From contig OMXI01000029.1 in the NCBI GenBank assembly GCA_900314975.1, positions 1 to 41,412 on the forward strand: 41,412 nucleotides of DNA, read 5' to 3'. The position numbers and the translations under genes are program-made. Shown here piece after piece: positions 1 through 7,087 of the stretch (within the stretch, counting starts at the first letter, position 1; every line of letters begins with the position of its first letter). Source of the stretch: an uncultured Eubacteriales bacterium. Lineage in GTDB: Bacteria > Bacillota > Clostridia > Oscillospirales > Ruminococcaceae. The notes below the pieces were generated by a model that had not been told where the DNA came from, ran no database searches, and was given only the letters and a program-made list of their open reading frames with translations.

Positions 1-204
1 CAGAGTTATCGCACCGCCGCTTCCGTTATACTTTGTTATCGTAACTGTTCCATCGCTTTTGACCGAGTAGGTATAGTCACCCTCCTGCTCCGCACTTGCT
101 GTTATGCCCGCACTTTCGCCCATAAAGCCCTGCGGCAGAGCTGCTGCCGAGCCGAACAGCATACACAGCGCAAGCGCCGCGGATAATAGTCTTTTCTTTT
201 TCAT
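1..204 (-). CDS. Secreted leucine-rich-repeat-type surface protein, N-terminal fragment
   Basis: The first 68 codons of a gene running off the left edge. The protein begins with a typical signal peptide (MKKKRLLSAALALCMLFGSA, then more small residues). It continues into a Tyr/Thr-rich segment ending SDGTVTITKYNGSGGAITL, the style of the first strand of BspA-type (LRR_5) repeat proteins of gut Clostridia. The start at 204 is supported by AAAGAGGTG about 6 nt upstream. It has its own promoter in the 190 bp gap after sigF. The repeats themselves lie outside the window, so the family call rests on the lead-in sequence only. Confidence 0.7.
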   Translation of the reverse strand, partial: MKKKRLLSAALALCMLFGSAAALPQGFMGESAGITASAEQEGDYTYSVKSDGTVTITKYNGSGGAITL

Positions 205-288
205 TTTTGCACCTCTTTATTTGTCATAAAAACCAAACTTTTGCGGTGCGTTTTTTACCCCTTTTTCCGCACACTCTCTTAATATTAA

Positions 289-317
289 ATTATACAACAA
301 ATTCCGTCCAAAGTCAA
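289..317 (-). promoter_or_regulatory. Sigma-A promoter for the leftward secreted-protein gene
   Basis: On the minus strand TTGACT (317-312), a 17 bp spacer, and TATAAT (294-289). It lies about 85 bp upstream of the start codon at 204, giving a 5' UTR of roughly 80 nt. Confidence 0.8.
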
Positions 318-394
318 CGAAAAAAGCACACAAAAATCACTTTGGATACTTCAACAAAACGGGTGCATATTTTTTATATAAACAGACGTAATTT

Positions 395-1048
395 TTACGA
401 CAATTTCTCCTTCATATCCGCAAGTATCTTTTTCTCGCGGCGCGATACCTGCACCTGCGTCATACCCAGCACCTTTGCGGTCTGCGTCTGTGTCAGGCTT
501 TTGAAATAGCGAAGAAGAATAAGCTTTTTGTCCCTTTCTTCAAGCGCCGTCAGCGCCTGTCGCAGAGACAGCTTTTCGGCTATCTCCTCGTCGGGCGCTT
601 CGGTGGGGATATCTATCTGCCGCGTGCCGTCCTCATTTTCTTCAGTCAGGCTCATCGGCGCAGCCGAAACGTTCAGCGCCTCTATGACGCTTTCCTCGCT
701 CGCCTGTGCGATTTGAGCAAGCTGCGAAACAGTCGGCTCACTTCCCTTTTCCAGCATAAATTTTTCACGCAGCCGCGCAAGCCGCAGCGAAAGCTCCTTT
801 GTGCTGCGCGAGACCTTTATCGTCCCGCCGTCGCGGAAAAGCCGCTTTATCTCGCCAAGTATCACAGGCACAGCGTAGGTCGAAAACAGCACTCCCCTGT
901 CCGCGTCAAACGCCTTTACCGCCTTTAGCAAGCCTATGCAGCCTGCCGAAAAAAGCTCCTCGTACTCTATGCCGCGGTTTTTGAACCTGTTCGCGCACAG
1001 GTGAACAAGCCCCAGGTTGTCCTGCGCAAGCGGTTTATCGGATTTCAT
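395..1048 (-). CDS. sigF: RNA polymerase forespore sigma factor SigF (SpoIIAC)
   Basis: A 217-aa sigma-70-family factor of the sporulation F/G type. Region 2 is visible at residues ~10-70 (NLGLVHLCANRF, YEELFSAGCIGLLKAVKAFD, FSTYAVPVILGEIKRLFRD) and the region 4 helix-turn-helix near the C-terminus (SLTQTQTAKVLGMTQVQVSR). It directs the first forespore-specific transcription during sporulation. The ATG overlaps the end of spoIIAB by 4 nt, and the order spoIIAA-spoIIAB-sigF is the classic spoIIA operon. SigG is the main alternative, but the operon context settles on SigF. Confidence 0.96.
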   Translation of the reverse strand: MKSDKPLAQDNLGLVHLCANRFKNRGIEYEELFSAGCIGLLKAVKAFDADRGVLFSTYAVPVILGEIKRLFRDGGTIKVSRSTKELSLRLARLREKFMLEKGSEPTVSQLAQIAQASEESVIEALNVSAAPMSLTEENEDGTRQIDIPTEAPDEEIAEKLSLRQALTALEERDKKLILLRYFKSLTQTQTAKVLGMTQVQVSRREKKILADMKEKLS

Positions 1049-1488
1049 GCCCTTGTCCGCACAGCAACCGCTTTTTCAAGAGTGACTGCCGTGCCCTTGC
1101 CAAGCTTGCTTTTCACCTTTATCTTGTCCATAAAACTCTCCATTACCGCAAAGCCCAGACCTGCCCTGTCCTCCTCGGGCTTAGTGGTGAAAAGCGGCTG
1201 CATAGCCTTGTCGATATCCTCTATACCGCAGCCCTTGTCGCTGACCTTTATCCTTACGATATTGTCCTCAAAGACCTTGACGGTAAGCTCTATTTGTCCG
1301 ACCTCGTCGGGATATCCGTGTACGATGCAGTTTGTGACGGCTTCACTGACCGCCGTTTTGATGTCTGCGAGTTCATCAACCTTAGGGTCAATAAATGAAA
1401 GGAAACCGCTGACTGCAATTCGAGCAAAGCGTTCGTTTTCAGATAAACTGGGAAAAACGACTTTCATTTCGTTAATTGGTCGTTTCAA
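1045..1488 (-). CDS. spoIIAB: Anti-sigma-F factor and serine kinase SpoIIAB
   Basis: A 147-aa GHKL-fold protein that binds and holds SigF and phosphorylates SpoIIAA. The N-box (SEAVTNCIVHGYP) and the G1/G2 ATP-lid motifs (DKGCGIEDIDKAM, RAGLGFAVMESFM) are intact. The start is a TTG at 1488: AGGAGGTGG ends 6 nt upstream, and the N-terminus from there (NEM followed by a strand and the NE-FAR motif) lines up with the B. subtilis protein. The next ATG at 1467 is too far from the ribosome binding site. The gene overlaps the 3' end of spoIIAA by 17 nt, implying coupled translation. Confidence 0.95.
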   Translation of the reverse strand: MKRPINEMKVVFPSLSENERFARIAVSGFLSFIDPKVDELADIKTAVSEAVTNCIVHGYPDEVGQIELTVKVFEDNIVRIKVSDKGCGIEDIDKAMQPLFTTKPEEDRAGLGFAVMESFMDKIKVKSKLGKGTAVTLEKAVAVRTRA

Positions 1489-1837
1489 TTTTAACCACCT
1501 CCTGCGCTTCCTCGGCGGGAAGCTCGTAATCCTCGGCTATCCTTGCAAGCCTGTTTATTCCTGCCACACGCATCACCTTGCGTATATAGCCCGGCAGGCG
1601 CGCGATCGTCAGCCTGCCCTCTCTCTCGGTCATCACCTTGTACCTGCCCATAACAAGCCCTATGCCCGAGCTGTCCATAAAGGTAACGCCCGAAAAGTCG
1701 AGTATAAGCTCCTTTGCGTCGTTTTCTCTGACCGCGACATCAATTACGCAGCGCATCTCCCGCGCGCTGTGGTGGTCGATATCGCCTATCAGCTTTGCGC
1801 AGACCGTCTGCCCGCGCGCAATGACCTGTACGCCCAT
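1472..1837 (-). CDS. spoIIAA: Anti-anti-sigma factor SpoIIAA (STAS domain)
   Basis: A 121-aa single-domain STAS protein. The phosphorylation site is the second serine of the FMDSSGIG motif (Ser57, matching Ser58 in B. subtilis). The unphosphorylated form displaces SigF from SpoIIAB in the forespore, and the SpoIIE phosphatase that resets it is not in this window. GGGAGG lies 8 nt before the ATG. It is first in the spoIIA operon; no clear sigma-H promoter could be picked out in the ~80 bp upstream, which is shared with the divergent mannanase gene. Confidence 0.95.
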   Translation of the reverse strand: MGVQVIARGQTVCAKLIGDIDHHSAREMRCVIDVAVRENDAKELILDFSGVTFMDSSGIGLVMGRYKVMTEREGRLTIARLPGYIRKVMRVAGINRLARIAEDYELPAEEAQEVVKIETTN

Positions 1838-1927
1838 TTTTCATTCCTCCCTTTTTTGATTGGCAAGGCTATAATAGCACAAGCTATGCGCGAATCGTGT
1901 CATTTCGGCTGACCGCAAACAAAGGGC

Positions 1928-1956
1928 TTGAAACTTTCGGCAAAATGTGCTATAAT
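1928..1956 (+). promoter_or_regulatory. Sigma-A promoter for the mannanase gene
   Basis: TTGAAA (1928-1933), 17 bp spacer, TATAAT (1951-1956), followed by a ~58 nt leader to the ATG at 2020. The promoter sits in the divergent gap with the spoIIA operon. Confidence 0.75.
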
Positions 1957-2019
1957 GTGCAGTGTGTAAAATGCCAAAGAAATAATACAGGCACAAGCTT
2001 TGGAAAGGACTGTATCTTA

Positions 2020-3750
2020 ATGAAGAAAAAAAGGTGGCTGCCCTCGGTGCTTGCTTTGAGCCTCGCCCTGCTTGTTTCGGGCTGCGGAAGCAATATAAAC
2101 ACCAACAGCAGACTTTCATCTGAAAAAGCTACCGAATCTACATCACAATCCGTTACAGAAAACTCCTCGCAGGCTGAAACGACCACAAAGCAGACCGCTC
2201 CCGAAATTCTTGAGCAGGTCATCGTGGGCAACTATATGGATTTCACCTCGTTCGGTGCAACAGTTCAAGCAGAGGACGGAAAGCTTTCGGGCGGTGCAAA
2301 AACTGATAACAAGCGTGAGGGCTTCAAGGGCAAGGGCTACGTCACGGGAATGACCTCGCCGAGTGACTGGAGTGTCGAGTTCGACCTGCCGCAGTCGCAG
2401 TATTACCACGCTATCATAGTCATAGCGACCGAAGAGAAAAAGAAAAACGCTATCCTTGTCGACGGAAAGCGCTTGAGTGAGTTTTCCACGTCAGGCAACG
2501 GACACTTTGAGATAATCACCGTGCGCAACAATTTTCTTGAAAAAGGCAAGCATACCGTAACGCTTGAAAATGCCGACGCTAAAACGGATATCGACTATGT
2601 AAGCATCGGCGCGAGCGAGGATATCGCAAACATCAAGTTCAGACTCACCGACCCTGCGCTTTCAAACAAAAATTCCGACGAAAACACCAAGGCGCTGTAC
2701 CACTATCTTTGCACAAGCTACGGCAAAAGCATACTGCTCGGTCAGCACGACACCGTCGGCACGAGCGCAGAAACAGACCTTGTCTACAAAACCACGGGCA
2801 AATACCCCGCAATACGCTTCGGCGATATGATGCTTCAGACTGCAAGCACCGACCCCGCCAAGCAGACCGAGCTTGCCTGCGCCGAAAAGTTTGCACAGGA
2901 CGGCGGACTTATCGGCTATATGTGGCACTGGACCGCACCTATGGGCAAAAGAGGCTACTACTCCACCGATACGGATTTTGACATAACAAAGGCAGTGACA
3001 AAAGAGAATATCGCGCTTTTGCCTATCGAGGATATCCGCAAGCTTGAACAGGAGAAAAAGATATCCCCCGAATGCCTTGCGCTCGTGAGTGATATCGACA
3101 CCATTTCAGAAAAGCTCGCCGAGCTTGGCAAAAAGGACATCACGGTTCTTTGGAGACCTCTGCACGAGGCAAGCAACGGCTATTTCTGGTGGGGAAAAGA
3201 CGAAAGCTCTTATAAATGGCTGTGGAATCTTCTCTATCAGCGCCAGACACAGTACCACAAGCTGAACAATCTTATCTGGGTGTGGAGCGCACAGAATGCA
3301 AGCTGGTATGTCGGCGACTCAATGTGCGATATCGTCTCGGTCGACATCTACGACGAGGGCAACACCAGCGGCAACGTCAACAGCCTGCTGTTTTTGCAAA
3401 GCATCGCAAAAAATAAGCCCGTCGCTATCAGCGAATGCGGCAATCTGCCGTCAATACAAAGCATTGCCGACGAAAAGGCTATGTGGACTTACATAGGTCA
3501 GTGGGGCGGAAACTTTATGATGAACGAGGACGGCACGCTTTCAGAGCGCTATAACACCAAGCAGGAGCTTCAGATAATGTACAACAACAATCTGACCGTC
3601 ACCCGCGATAAACTCCCCGATGCGAAAAAGCGGCTTGAAAACTACAAAAAAGCCCGGGAGGAAAAGAAAAAAGCCGCAGCAGCAACTACTACGACCGCAA
3701 AACCTGCCGAAACCGCAAAAACCTCACAAACCACAAAACCCAATGCATAA
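2020..3750 (+). CDS. Secreted GH26 beta-mannanase lipoprotein with an N-terminal CBM35-like domain
   Basis: A 576-aa extracellular glycoside hydrolase predicted to cut beta-1,4-mannans. A lipoprotein signal ends in LVSGC (Cys22), followed by a Ser/Thr linker. Residues ~70-195 resemble a CBM6/35 carbohydrate-binding module (VQAEDGKLSGGAKTDN, VDYVSIG-type end). The GH26 barrel follows: LLGQHDTVG, IGYMWHWTAP, the acid/base Glu383 in LWRPLHEASNGYFWWG and the nucleophile Glu472 in PVAISECGN. The tail is Lys/Ala/Thr-rich and probably lies in the wall. An upstream in-frame start at 1897 would precede the promoter, so the ATG at 2020 with GGAAAGGA was chosen. Mannanase is the most likely activity; other GH26 specificities cannot be excluded. 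Confidence 0.9.
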   Translation: MKKKRWLPSVLALSLALLVSGCGSNINTNSRLSSEKATESTSQSVTENSSQAETTTKQTAPEILEQVIVGNYMDFTSFGATVQAEDGKLSGGAKTDNKREGFKGKGYVTGMTSPSDWSVEFDLPQSQYYHAIIVIATEEKKKNAILVDGKRLSEFSTSGNGHFEIITVRNNFLEKGKHTVTLENADAKTDIDYVSIGASEDIANIKFRLTDPALSNKNSDENTKALYHYLCTSYGKSILLGQHDTVGTSAETDLVYKTTGKYPAIRFGDMMLQTASTDPAKQTELACAEKFAQDGGLIGYMWHWTAPMGKRGYYSTDTDFDITKAVTKENIALLPIEDIRKLEQEKKISPECLALVSDIDTISEKLAELGKKDITVLWRPLHEASNGYFWWGKDESSYKWLWNLLYQRQTQYHKLNNLIWVWSAQNASWYVGDSMCDIVSVDIYDEGNTSGNVNSLLFLQSIAKNKPVAISECGNLPSIQSIADEKAMWTYIGQWGGNFMMNEDGTLSERYNTKQELQIMYNNNLTVTRDKLPDAKKRLENYKKAREEKKKAAAATTTTAKPAETAKTSQTTKPNA

Positions 3751-3756
3751 AACAAA

Positions 3757-3804
3757 AAAACCTCCGCACAATAGCCTTGAAAAAAGACTGTTTACGGAGG
3801 TTTT
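3757..3804 (+). terminator. Hairpin after the mannanase gene whose 3' arm is the spoVAC ribosome binding site
   Basis: AAAACCTCCG (3757-3766) pairs perfectly with CGGAGGTTTT (3795-3804) around a 28-nt loop, followed by a T-rich run. The CGGAGG of the 3' arm lies 7 nt before the ATG of spoVAC, so the structure would both end mannanase transcription and mask that ribosome binding site on any read-through transcript. Confidence 0.65.
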
Positions 3805-3807
3805 ATT

Positions 3808-4248
3808 ATGGATATAACAAGGCAGCAGTATACACAGATGTACAAACAGGCATCAAAGGGCACAAAATGGTATGTGACCGTCCCCAAAGCATTCTTCTTC
3901 GGAGGGCTGATATGCGTGCTGGGGCAGTCGCTGCTTGATATGTACAAGTCATTCGGACTTGAGCAAAAGACCGCCTCACTGGCAGTGTCCGTCACACTGA
4001 TATTCCTATCAGCGTTCTTCACAGCGCTCGGCTGGTACGAAAAGCTCGCAAAGCACGCAGGCGCAGGCACTCTCGTGCCGATAACAGGCTTTGCAAATTC
4101 TGTCGCCGCACCCGCCCTTGAGTTCAAAACAGAAGGGTGGATACTCGGTCTTGGCGCGAAGATATTTATCATCAGCGGTCCAGTTATCCTCTACGGTACC
4201 CTCGCCAGCGTCGCCTACGGGCTTATCTACTTCTTCTTTGTAAAATAA
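3808..4248 (+). CDS. spoVAC: Stage V sporulation protein AC, orphan copy
   Basis: A 146-aa hydrophobic protein of the SpoVAC/SpoVAEB family, part of the channel that moves Ca-dipicolinic acid across the spore inner membrane. Family landmarks are YVTVPKAFFFGGLICVLGQ, FFTALGWYEKLAKHAGAGTLVPITGFANS and ALEFKTEGWILGLGAKIF, with four likely membrane segments. Length fits SpoVAC rather than the shorter SpoVAEB. spoVAD and spoVAE, which normally follow, are absent here: the next sequence is a repeat element, and the TAA stop lies within that element's terminal repeat. A sporulation promoter is expected; GCATA-N17-CACAATA at 3745-3773 is only a weak sigma-G-like match. Confidence 0.9.
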   Translation: MDITRQQYTQMYKQASKGTKWYVTVPKAFFFGGLICVLGQSLLDMYKSFGLEQKTASLAVSVTLIFLSAFFTALGWYEKLAKHAGAGTLVPITGFANSVAAPALEFKTEGWILGLGAKIFIISGPVILYGTLASVAYGLIYFFFVK

Positions 4249-4444
4249 ATCAGAATTTATCGGCGCTTTGCGCCGATAAGCAATGAATAGTGAAGAGTGA
4301 ATAGTGAATAGTGAATAGTAGTGGTGTTCGCTTCGCTCACATATTTTAATATATCGCCGAAGGCGATACCTTAACTATAAACTTTTCACTATTCGTTATT
4401 CACTATTCACTGTTAGCGTCAAAGACGCTAAATTCTGATTTATT
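4244..4444. mobile_element. MITE-like inverted-repeat element (~200 bp)
   Basis: The ends are a perfect 16-bp terminal inverted repeat, AATAAATCAGAATTTA (4244-4259) and its complement (4429-4444). Just inside each end is a short GC hairpin with a TTT/AAA loop (GGCGC-TTT-GCGCC at 4262-4274; GCGTC-AAA-GACGC at 4417-4429). Then come runs of GTGAATA-type 7-mers, direct on the left (4283-4320) and inverted on the right (4385-4411), so the two arms match imperfectly over ~75 bp. A further hairpin, TATCGCC-GAA-GGCGATA, is at 4352-4368. There is no ORF, which fits a non-autonomous element; the transposase family is unknown. Confidence 0.7.
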
Positions 4445-4460
4445 ATAGCAACCATAAAAT

Positions 4461-4493
4461 AATCAGCCGACCTCGCAATGAAGTCGGCTGATT
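4461..4493 (-). terminator. Terminator for the minus-strand zinc-ribbon gene pair
   Basis: AATCAGCCGAC (4461-4471) and GTCGGCTGATT (4483-4493) form a perfect 11-bp stem with an 11-nt loop. On the minus strand a T-rich run follows; A/T flanks on both sides make it potentially bidirectional. Confidence 0.8.
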
Positions 4494-4502
4494 TTATACA
4501 TA

Positions 4503-5273
4503 TCAATCTGCCTTGAACGATTCAAGCCACTTGTACATAGAATCAATGTACTTATCCTTGTCAGCCTTGGGGCAGCAAGCCTCAAGCTCGTAAACACCCT
4601 TTTGTGTTACCAGCGTCGCATTGAGTATCCACACCTCGTCGGTGCTTTTTATATAATTCTTTTTGGTCGCAGGGTACTCAACACAGATAAGGTCGCCGCG
4701 CTGCTTAGGGTCAAGCTGCTGACCGTTTATCTTTCTTCTCTTGTCGGTATCGATTATATTCTTCTTTAGCGTATCAACGCCGCCCTGCGCCTGAAGAACA
4801 CTTTGCTCGTCAGCGGAAAGCTGGTACTGCGTCACATACACAGCCGCATTCTCACTTGTGAAAAATCCGAGCTTTTTGTAATTCTGATTAAGCTCGATAA
4901 CGTTGTCACTCTCTTCCAAGGCACTCGGAATAGTTATCGTGCAGCCGCCCAGGTCGCGCTTTTCCCAGCTGTCCTCGTCAAGAACGTCCTTGCCCTTGAT
5001 AAGCTTGTACCCAACAAAAGCACCCACGCCGATAATAGCCAGCACGATAAGCATTATCAGTATCTTTCCGCCCGCACCCATTCCGCTCTTTTTCTCCAGC
5101 GAGGAAAGACTTCTTCCGTCAGGCGTGTACCAGTTTCTATCGTAATCAGACGGTGGCCCGGGAAATCCTCCCGAAGCGCCGTAATCCGTACCTCCCGAAA
5201 GGCTTATCGGGTGACCGCATTCGCAGTACACCTGCCCCGGCTGTGCCTCACGTCCGCAATATTGACATCTCAT
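4503..5273 (-). CDS. Zinc-ribbon, single-pass membrane protein of unknown function (copy 2)
   Basis: A 256-aa protein with four parts. An N-terminal zinc ribbon (CQYCG...CECG) is followed by a Gly/Pro-rich linker containing TPDGRSL. One membrane helix (ILIMLIVLAIIGVGAFVGY, residues ~70-90) leads to an external domain of ~160 aa ending in MYKWLESFKAD. The start is the ATG at 5273 rather than 5279, because GGGGG lies 9 nt before it and the paralog starts the same way (MKCKNCG). It is a tandem paralog of the protein at 5364-6095, sharing the TPDGR linker, the DSW/DNW boundary after the helix and the W-ESFK ending. Function is not recognised; the layout suggests a cytosolic metal-binding head and an extracytoplasmic domain. 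Confidence 0.85.
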   Translation of the reverse strand: MRCQYCGREAQPGQVYCECGHPISLSGGTDYGASGGFPGPPSDYDRNWYTPDGRSLSSLEKKSGMGAGGKILIMLIVLAIIGVGAFVGYKLIKGKDVLDEDSWEKRDLGGCTITIPSALEESDNVIELNQNYKKLGFFTSENAAVYVTQYQLSADEQSVLQAQGGVDTLKKNIIDTDKRRKINGQQLDPKQRGDLICVEYPATKKNYIKSTDEVWILNATLVTQKGVYELEACCPKADKDKYIDSMYKWLESFKAD

Positions 5274-5301
5274 AACCATACCCCCATTTCAGATTAGCAA
5301 A

Positions 5302-5330
5302 AGAATATCACAATAACTCCGCAAAGTCAA
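5302..5330 (-). promoter_or_regulatory. Sigma-A promoter for the downstream zinc-ribbon gene
   Basis: Minus strand TTGACT (5330-5325), 17 bp spacer, TATTCT (5307-5302), about 30 bp before the ATG at 5273. The second paralog can therefore be expressed on its own. Confidence 0.65.
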
Positions 5331-5363
5331 TGACTGTCCGCTGTCAAAAGCATTACCTGCCCG

Positions 5364-6095
5364 TTATTTCAGCTTAAAGGACTCTATCCACCTTGTCATT
5401 ACCTCGGCGTAGTCCTCTTTTTTCTCATCTGCACAGAAAGCATCTATCTGATAAATGCAGTCCTCGGTTATCAGCGTGGCTGATACAGCCCAGAGTTCTT
5501 CCTCATCATCAACATAATCCTGCGCATCCAGCGGATATTCAACTATGACAAAGTCGCCGTGGATTTCAGGCGACAGCTTGAAACCGTTTACGACCTGGTT
5601 TTTTCCGTTTTCATACGCCTGCGTTCTCATACCGCTCACGCCGCGCTTTTTCAGCAGTTCTTTTTCGTCCTCGTTAAGCTCTGCTTTGGATATATACACG
5701 CTCGCCTTGCTGCACTTGTAAAAGTCCACCTTTGTAAAATCAGTATCTGTTTCGATATTCTTATTACTCTTTTTCATAGCCTTTGGCAGAGTAATCGTGT
5801 ATGTATCTGTGCTGACCTCTTTCCAGTTGTCCTTATCGCGAATGTCGCTGCCGACTATCACCTTGTAAACAATAAATGCGATGATCGCTATCACCGCAGC
5901 AATAGCAATCAGGACCACAGGGCTTATGTCCGTCTTTTTGACCGCAGGCTTTTCCAGTGCCGCAAGGTCTCGCCCGTCGGGAGTAGTAAGCCCGGACTTC
6001 TTTTCAGCAGCAGCTTCAGCCTGTTCTATCGGCGTACCGCACTCGCATTCAAGCTCGCCCTTTTTTATCTCGCGTCCGCAGTTTTTGCACTTCAT
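5364..6095 (-). CDS. Zinc-ribbon, single-pass membrane protein of unknown function (copy 1)
   Basis: A 243-aa paralog of the neighbouring protein. It has a zinc ribbon CKNCGREIKKGELECECG (residues 3-20), a linker with TPDGRDLAALEK, one membrane helix (VVLIAIAAVIAIIAFIVYK, ~60-80) and an extracytoplasmic domain with conserved spots shared with copy 2 (YTITLPKAM, VYISKAELNEDE, GDFVIVEYP, WIESFKLK). GGGGAGG precedes the ATG. The external domain is divergent enough between copies to suggest different ligands rather than a recent duplication. No known family was recognised. Confidence 0.85.
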   Translation of the reverse strand: MKCKNCGREIKKGELECECGTPIEQAEAAAEKKSGLTTPDGRDLAALEKPAVKKTDISPVVLIAIAAVIAIIAFIVYKVIVGSDIRDKDNWKEVSTDTYTITLPKAMKKSNKNIETDTDFTKVDFYKCSKASVYISKAELNEDEKELLKKRGVSGMRTQAYENGKNQVVNGFKLSPEIHGDFVIVEYPLDAQDYVDDEEELWAVSATLITEDCIYQIDAFCADEKKEDYAEVMTRWIESFKLK

Positions 6096-6125
6096 AAGTC
6101 CGCCTCCCCATTTTACGCTGTTGTG

Positions 6126-6154
6126 AGTATATCACATTATCGCGAAAATGTCAA
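6126..6154 (-). promoter_or_regulatory. Sigma-A promoter for the zinc-ribbon gene pair
   Basis: Minus strand TTGACA (6154-6149), 17 bp spacer, TATACT (6131-6126). The -35 starts immediately after the T-run of the yebC terminator, so the two transcription units are packed end to end. Confidence 0.8.
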
Positions 6155-6160
6155 ATAAAA

Positions 6161-6186
6161 AGTGAGAGAACAAGCGTCCTCTCACT
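6161..6186 (-). terminator. Terminator of yebC
   Basis: AGTGAGAG (6161-6168) pairs with CTCTCACT (6179-6186). On the minus strand the hairpin is followed by TTTTTATTT. It begins 10 nt after the yebC stop. Confidence 0.85.
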
Positions 6187-6195
6187 GTCATTGTC

Positions 6196-6939
6196 TTAAT
6201 CCTCTTCAGGCTCCTCGGGCATATCCCAGTTATGATAAACATTCTGAACGTCATCGTCATCCTCAAGGTTTTCAAGCAGCAGCTTCATCTTCTTGATAGC
6301 GTCCTCGTCCGTGAGGGTAGTGTAGCTTGAAGGCACCTTTGCAGCCTCTGCTGAAAGCACATTGTAGCCCATTGATGTCAGAGCCTCTCTTACCGCGTGA
6401 ACGTCATTGGGACCGCATGCGATCTCGATCACATCATCGTCGATGTTGAAATCGTCCGCACCAGCCTCAAAGCAGTCCTCCATTATCTTGTCCTCGTCAG
6501 CGCCGTTGTTTTCAACAACTACCTCGCCCTTGTCAGAGAACATAAACGATACGCAGCCCGATGTACCCAGGTTTCCGCCGAACTTGTCAAAGAAGTGGCG
6601 AACATCACCTGCTGTACGGTTCTTGTTATCGGTCAGGCACTCAACAATAACTGCAACGCCCGATGGACCGTAGCCCTCGTAAACCATTGGCTCGTAGTTG
6701 TTCTTGTCGCCGTCGCCCGCAGCCTTCTTTATGCATCTGTCGATATTATCGTTAGGAACGTTGTTTGCTTTAGCCTTCTGTATAAGGTCACGCAGCTTTG
6801 CGTTGCCCGCAGGGTCAGCACCGCCCTCTTTTACGCACACCGCGATCTCTCTGCCTATCTTGGTGAATATCTTTGCCCTTGCAGCATCAGTCGCGCCTTT
6901 TTTTCTTTTAATGTTTTCCCATTTTGAATGTCCTGACAT
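6196..6939 (-). CDS. yebC: YebC/PmpR family translation factor or regulator
   Basis: A 247-aa member of the YebC family, annotated both as a transcriptional regulator and, more recently, as a factor that helps ribosomes through polyproline stretches. The N-terminus MSGHSKWENIKRKKGATDAARAKIFTKIGREI is the family hallmark, and TSGCVSFMF and an acidic C-terminus (MPEEPEED) are also typical. The longer frame starting at 7002 lacks a ribosome binding site; AAGGAG 11 nt before 6939 and family length fix the start. It is read alone, ending in its own terminator. Confidence 0.95.
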   Translation of the reverse strand: MSGHSKWENIKRKKGATDAARAKIFTKIGREIAVCVKEGGADPAGNAKLRDLIQKAKANNVPNDNIDRCIKKAAGDGDKNNYEPMVYEGYGPSGVAVIVECLTDNKNRTAGDVRHFFDKFGGNLGTSGCVSFMFSDKGEVVVENNGADEDKIMEDCFEAGADDFNIDDDVIEIACGPNDVHAVREALTSMGYNVLSAEAAKVPSSYTTLTDEDAIKKMKLLLENLEDDDDVQNVYHNWDMPEEPEED

Positions 6940-7060
6940 TTTTAATTCACTCCTTGTAGTTTTTATACTTGTACAATTGTTTATCCTTTGATGTGTTTCC
7001 AAAATTGAACGGAAGAAACAAGACCGCTTCGCTTCTCAGAAGCAAGAAGCAAGAAAATGT

Positions 7061-7078
7061 ATCGCTGCAAGCAGCGAT
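7061..7078. other. Short palindromic hairpin between mrnC and yebC
   Basis: ATCGCTGC-AA-GCAGCGAT is an 8-bp perfect stem lying 10 nt downstream of mrnC. On the minus strand only ACATTTTC follows, so it is a weak terminator at best. Nearby repeats (GCTTCT-C-AGAAGC and two AGAAGCA units at 7029-7052) give the gap a repeat-like look. Confidence 0.35.
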
Positions 7079-7087
7079 GATTATGAT

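Noticed and set aside
1001-1912. 303-aa open frame on the plus strand
   Set aside because: It lies antisense to the certain spoIIAB and spoIIAA genes and has no protein-like features or ribosome binding site.
1897-2019. N-terminal extension of the mannanase frame
   Set aside because: The start would be upstream of the promoter and lacks a ribosome binding site; the lipoprotein signal begins at 2020.
3745-3773. Sigma-G promoter for spoVAC (GCATA-N17-CACAATA)
   Set aside because: Only a partial match, in an A-rich area overlapping the terminator-like hairpin; not listed as a feature.
4283-4411. GTGAATA repeats as a possible CRISPR array
   Set aside because: Units are only 7 bp, lack spacers and are inverted between halves; they belong to the MITE-like element.
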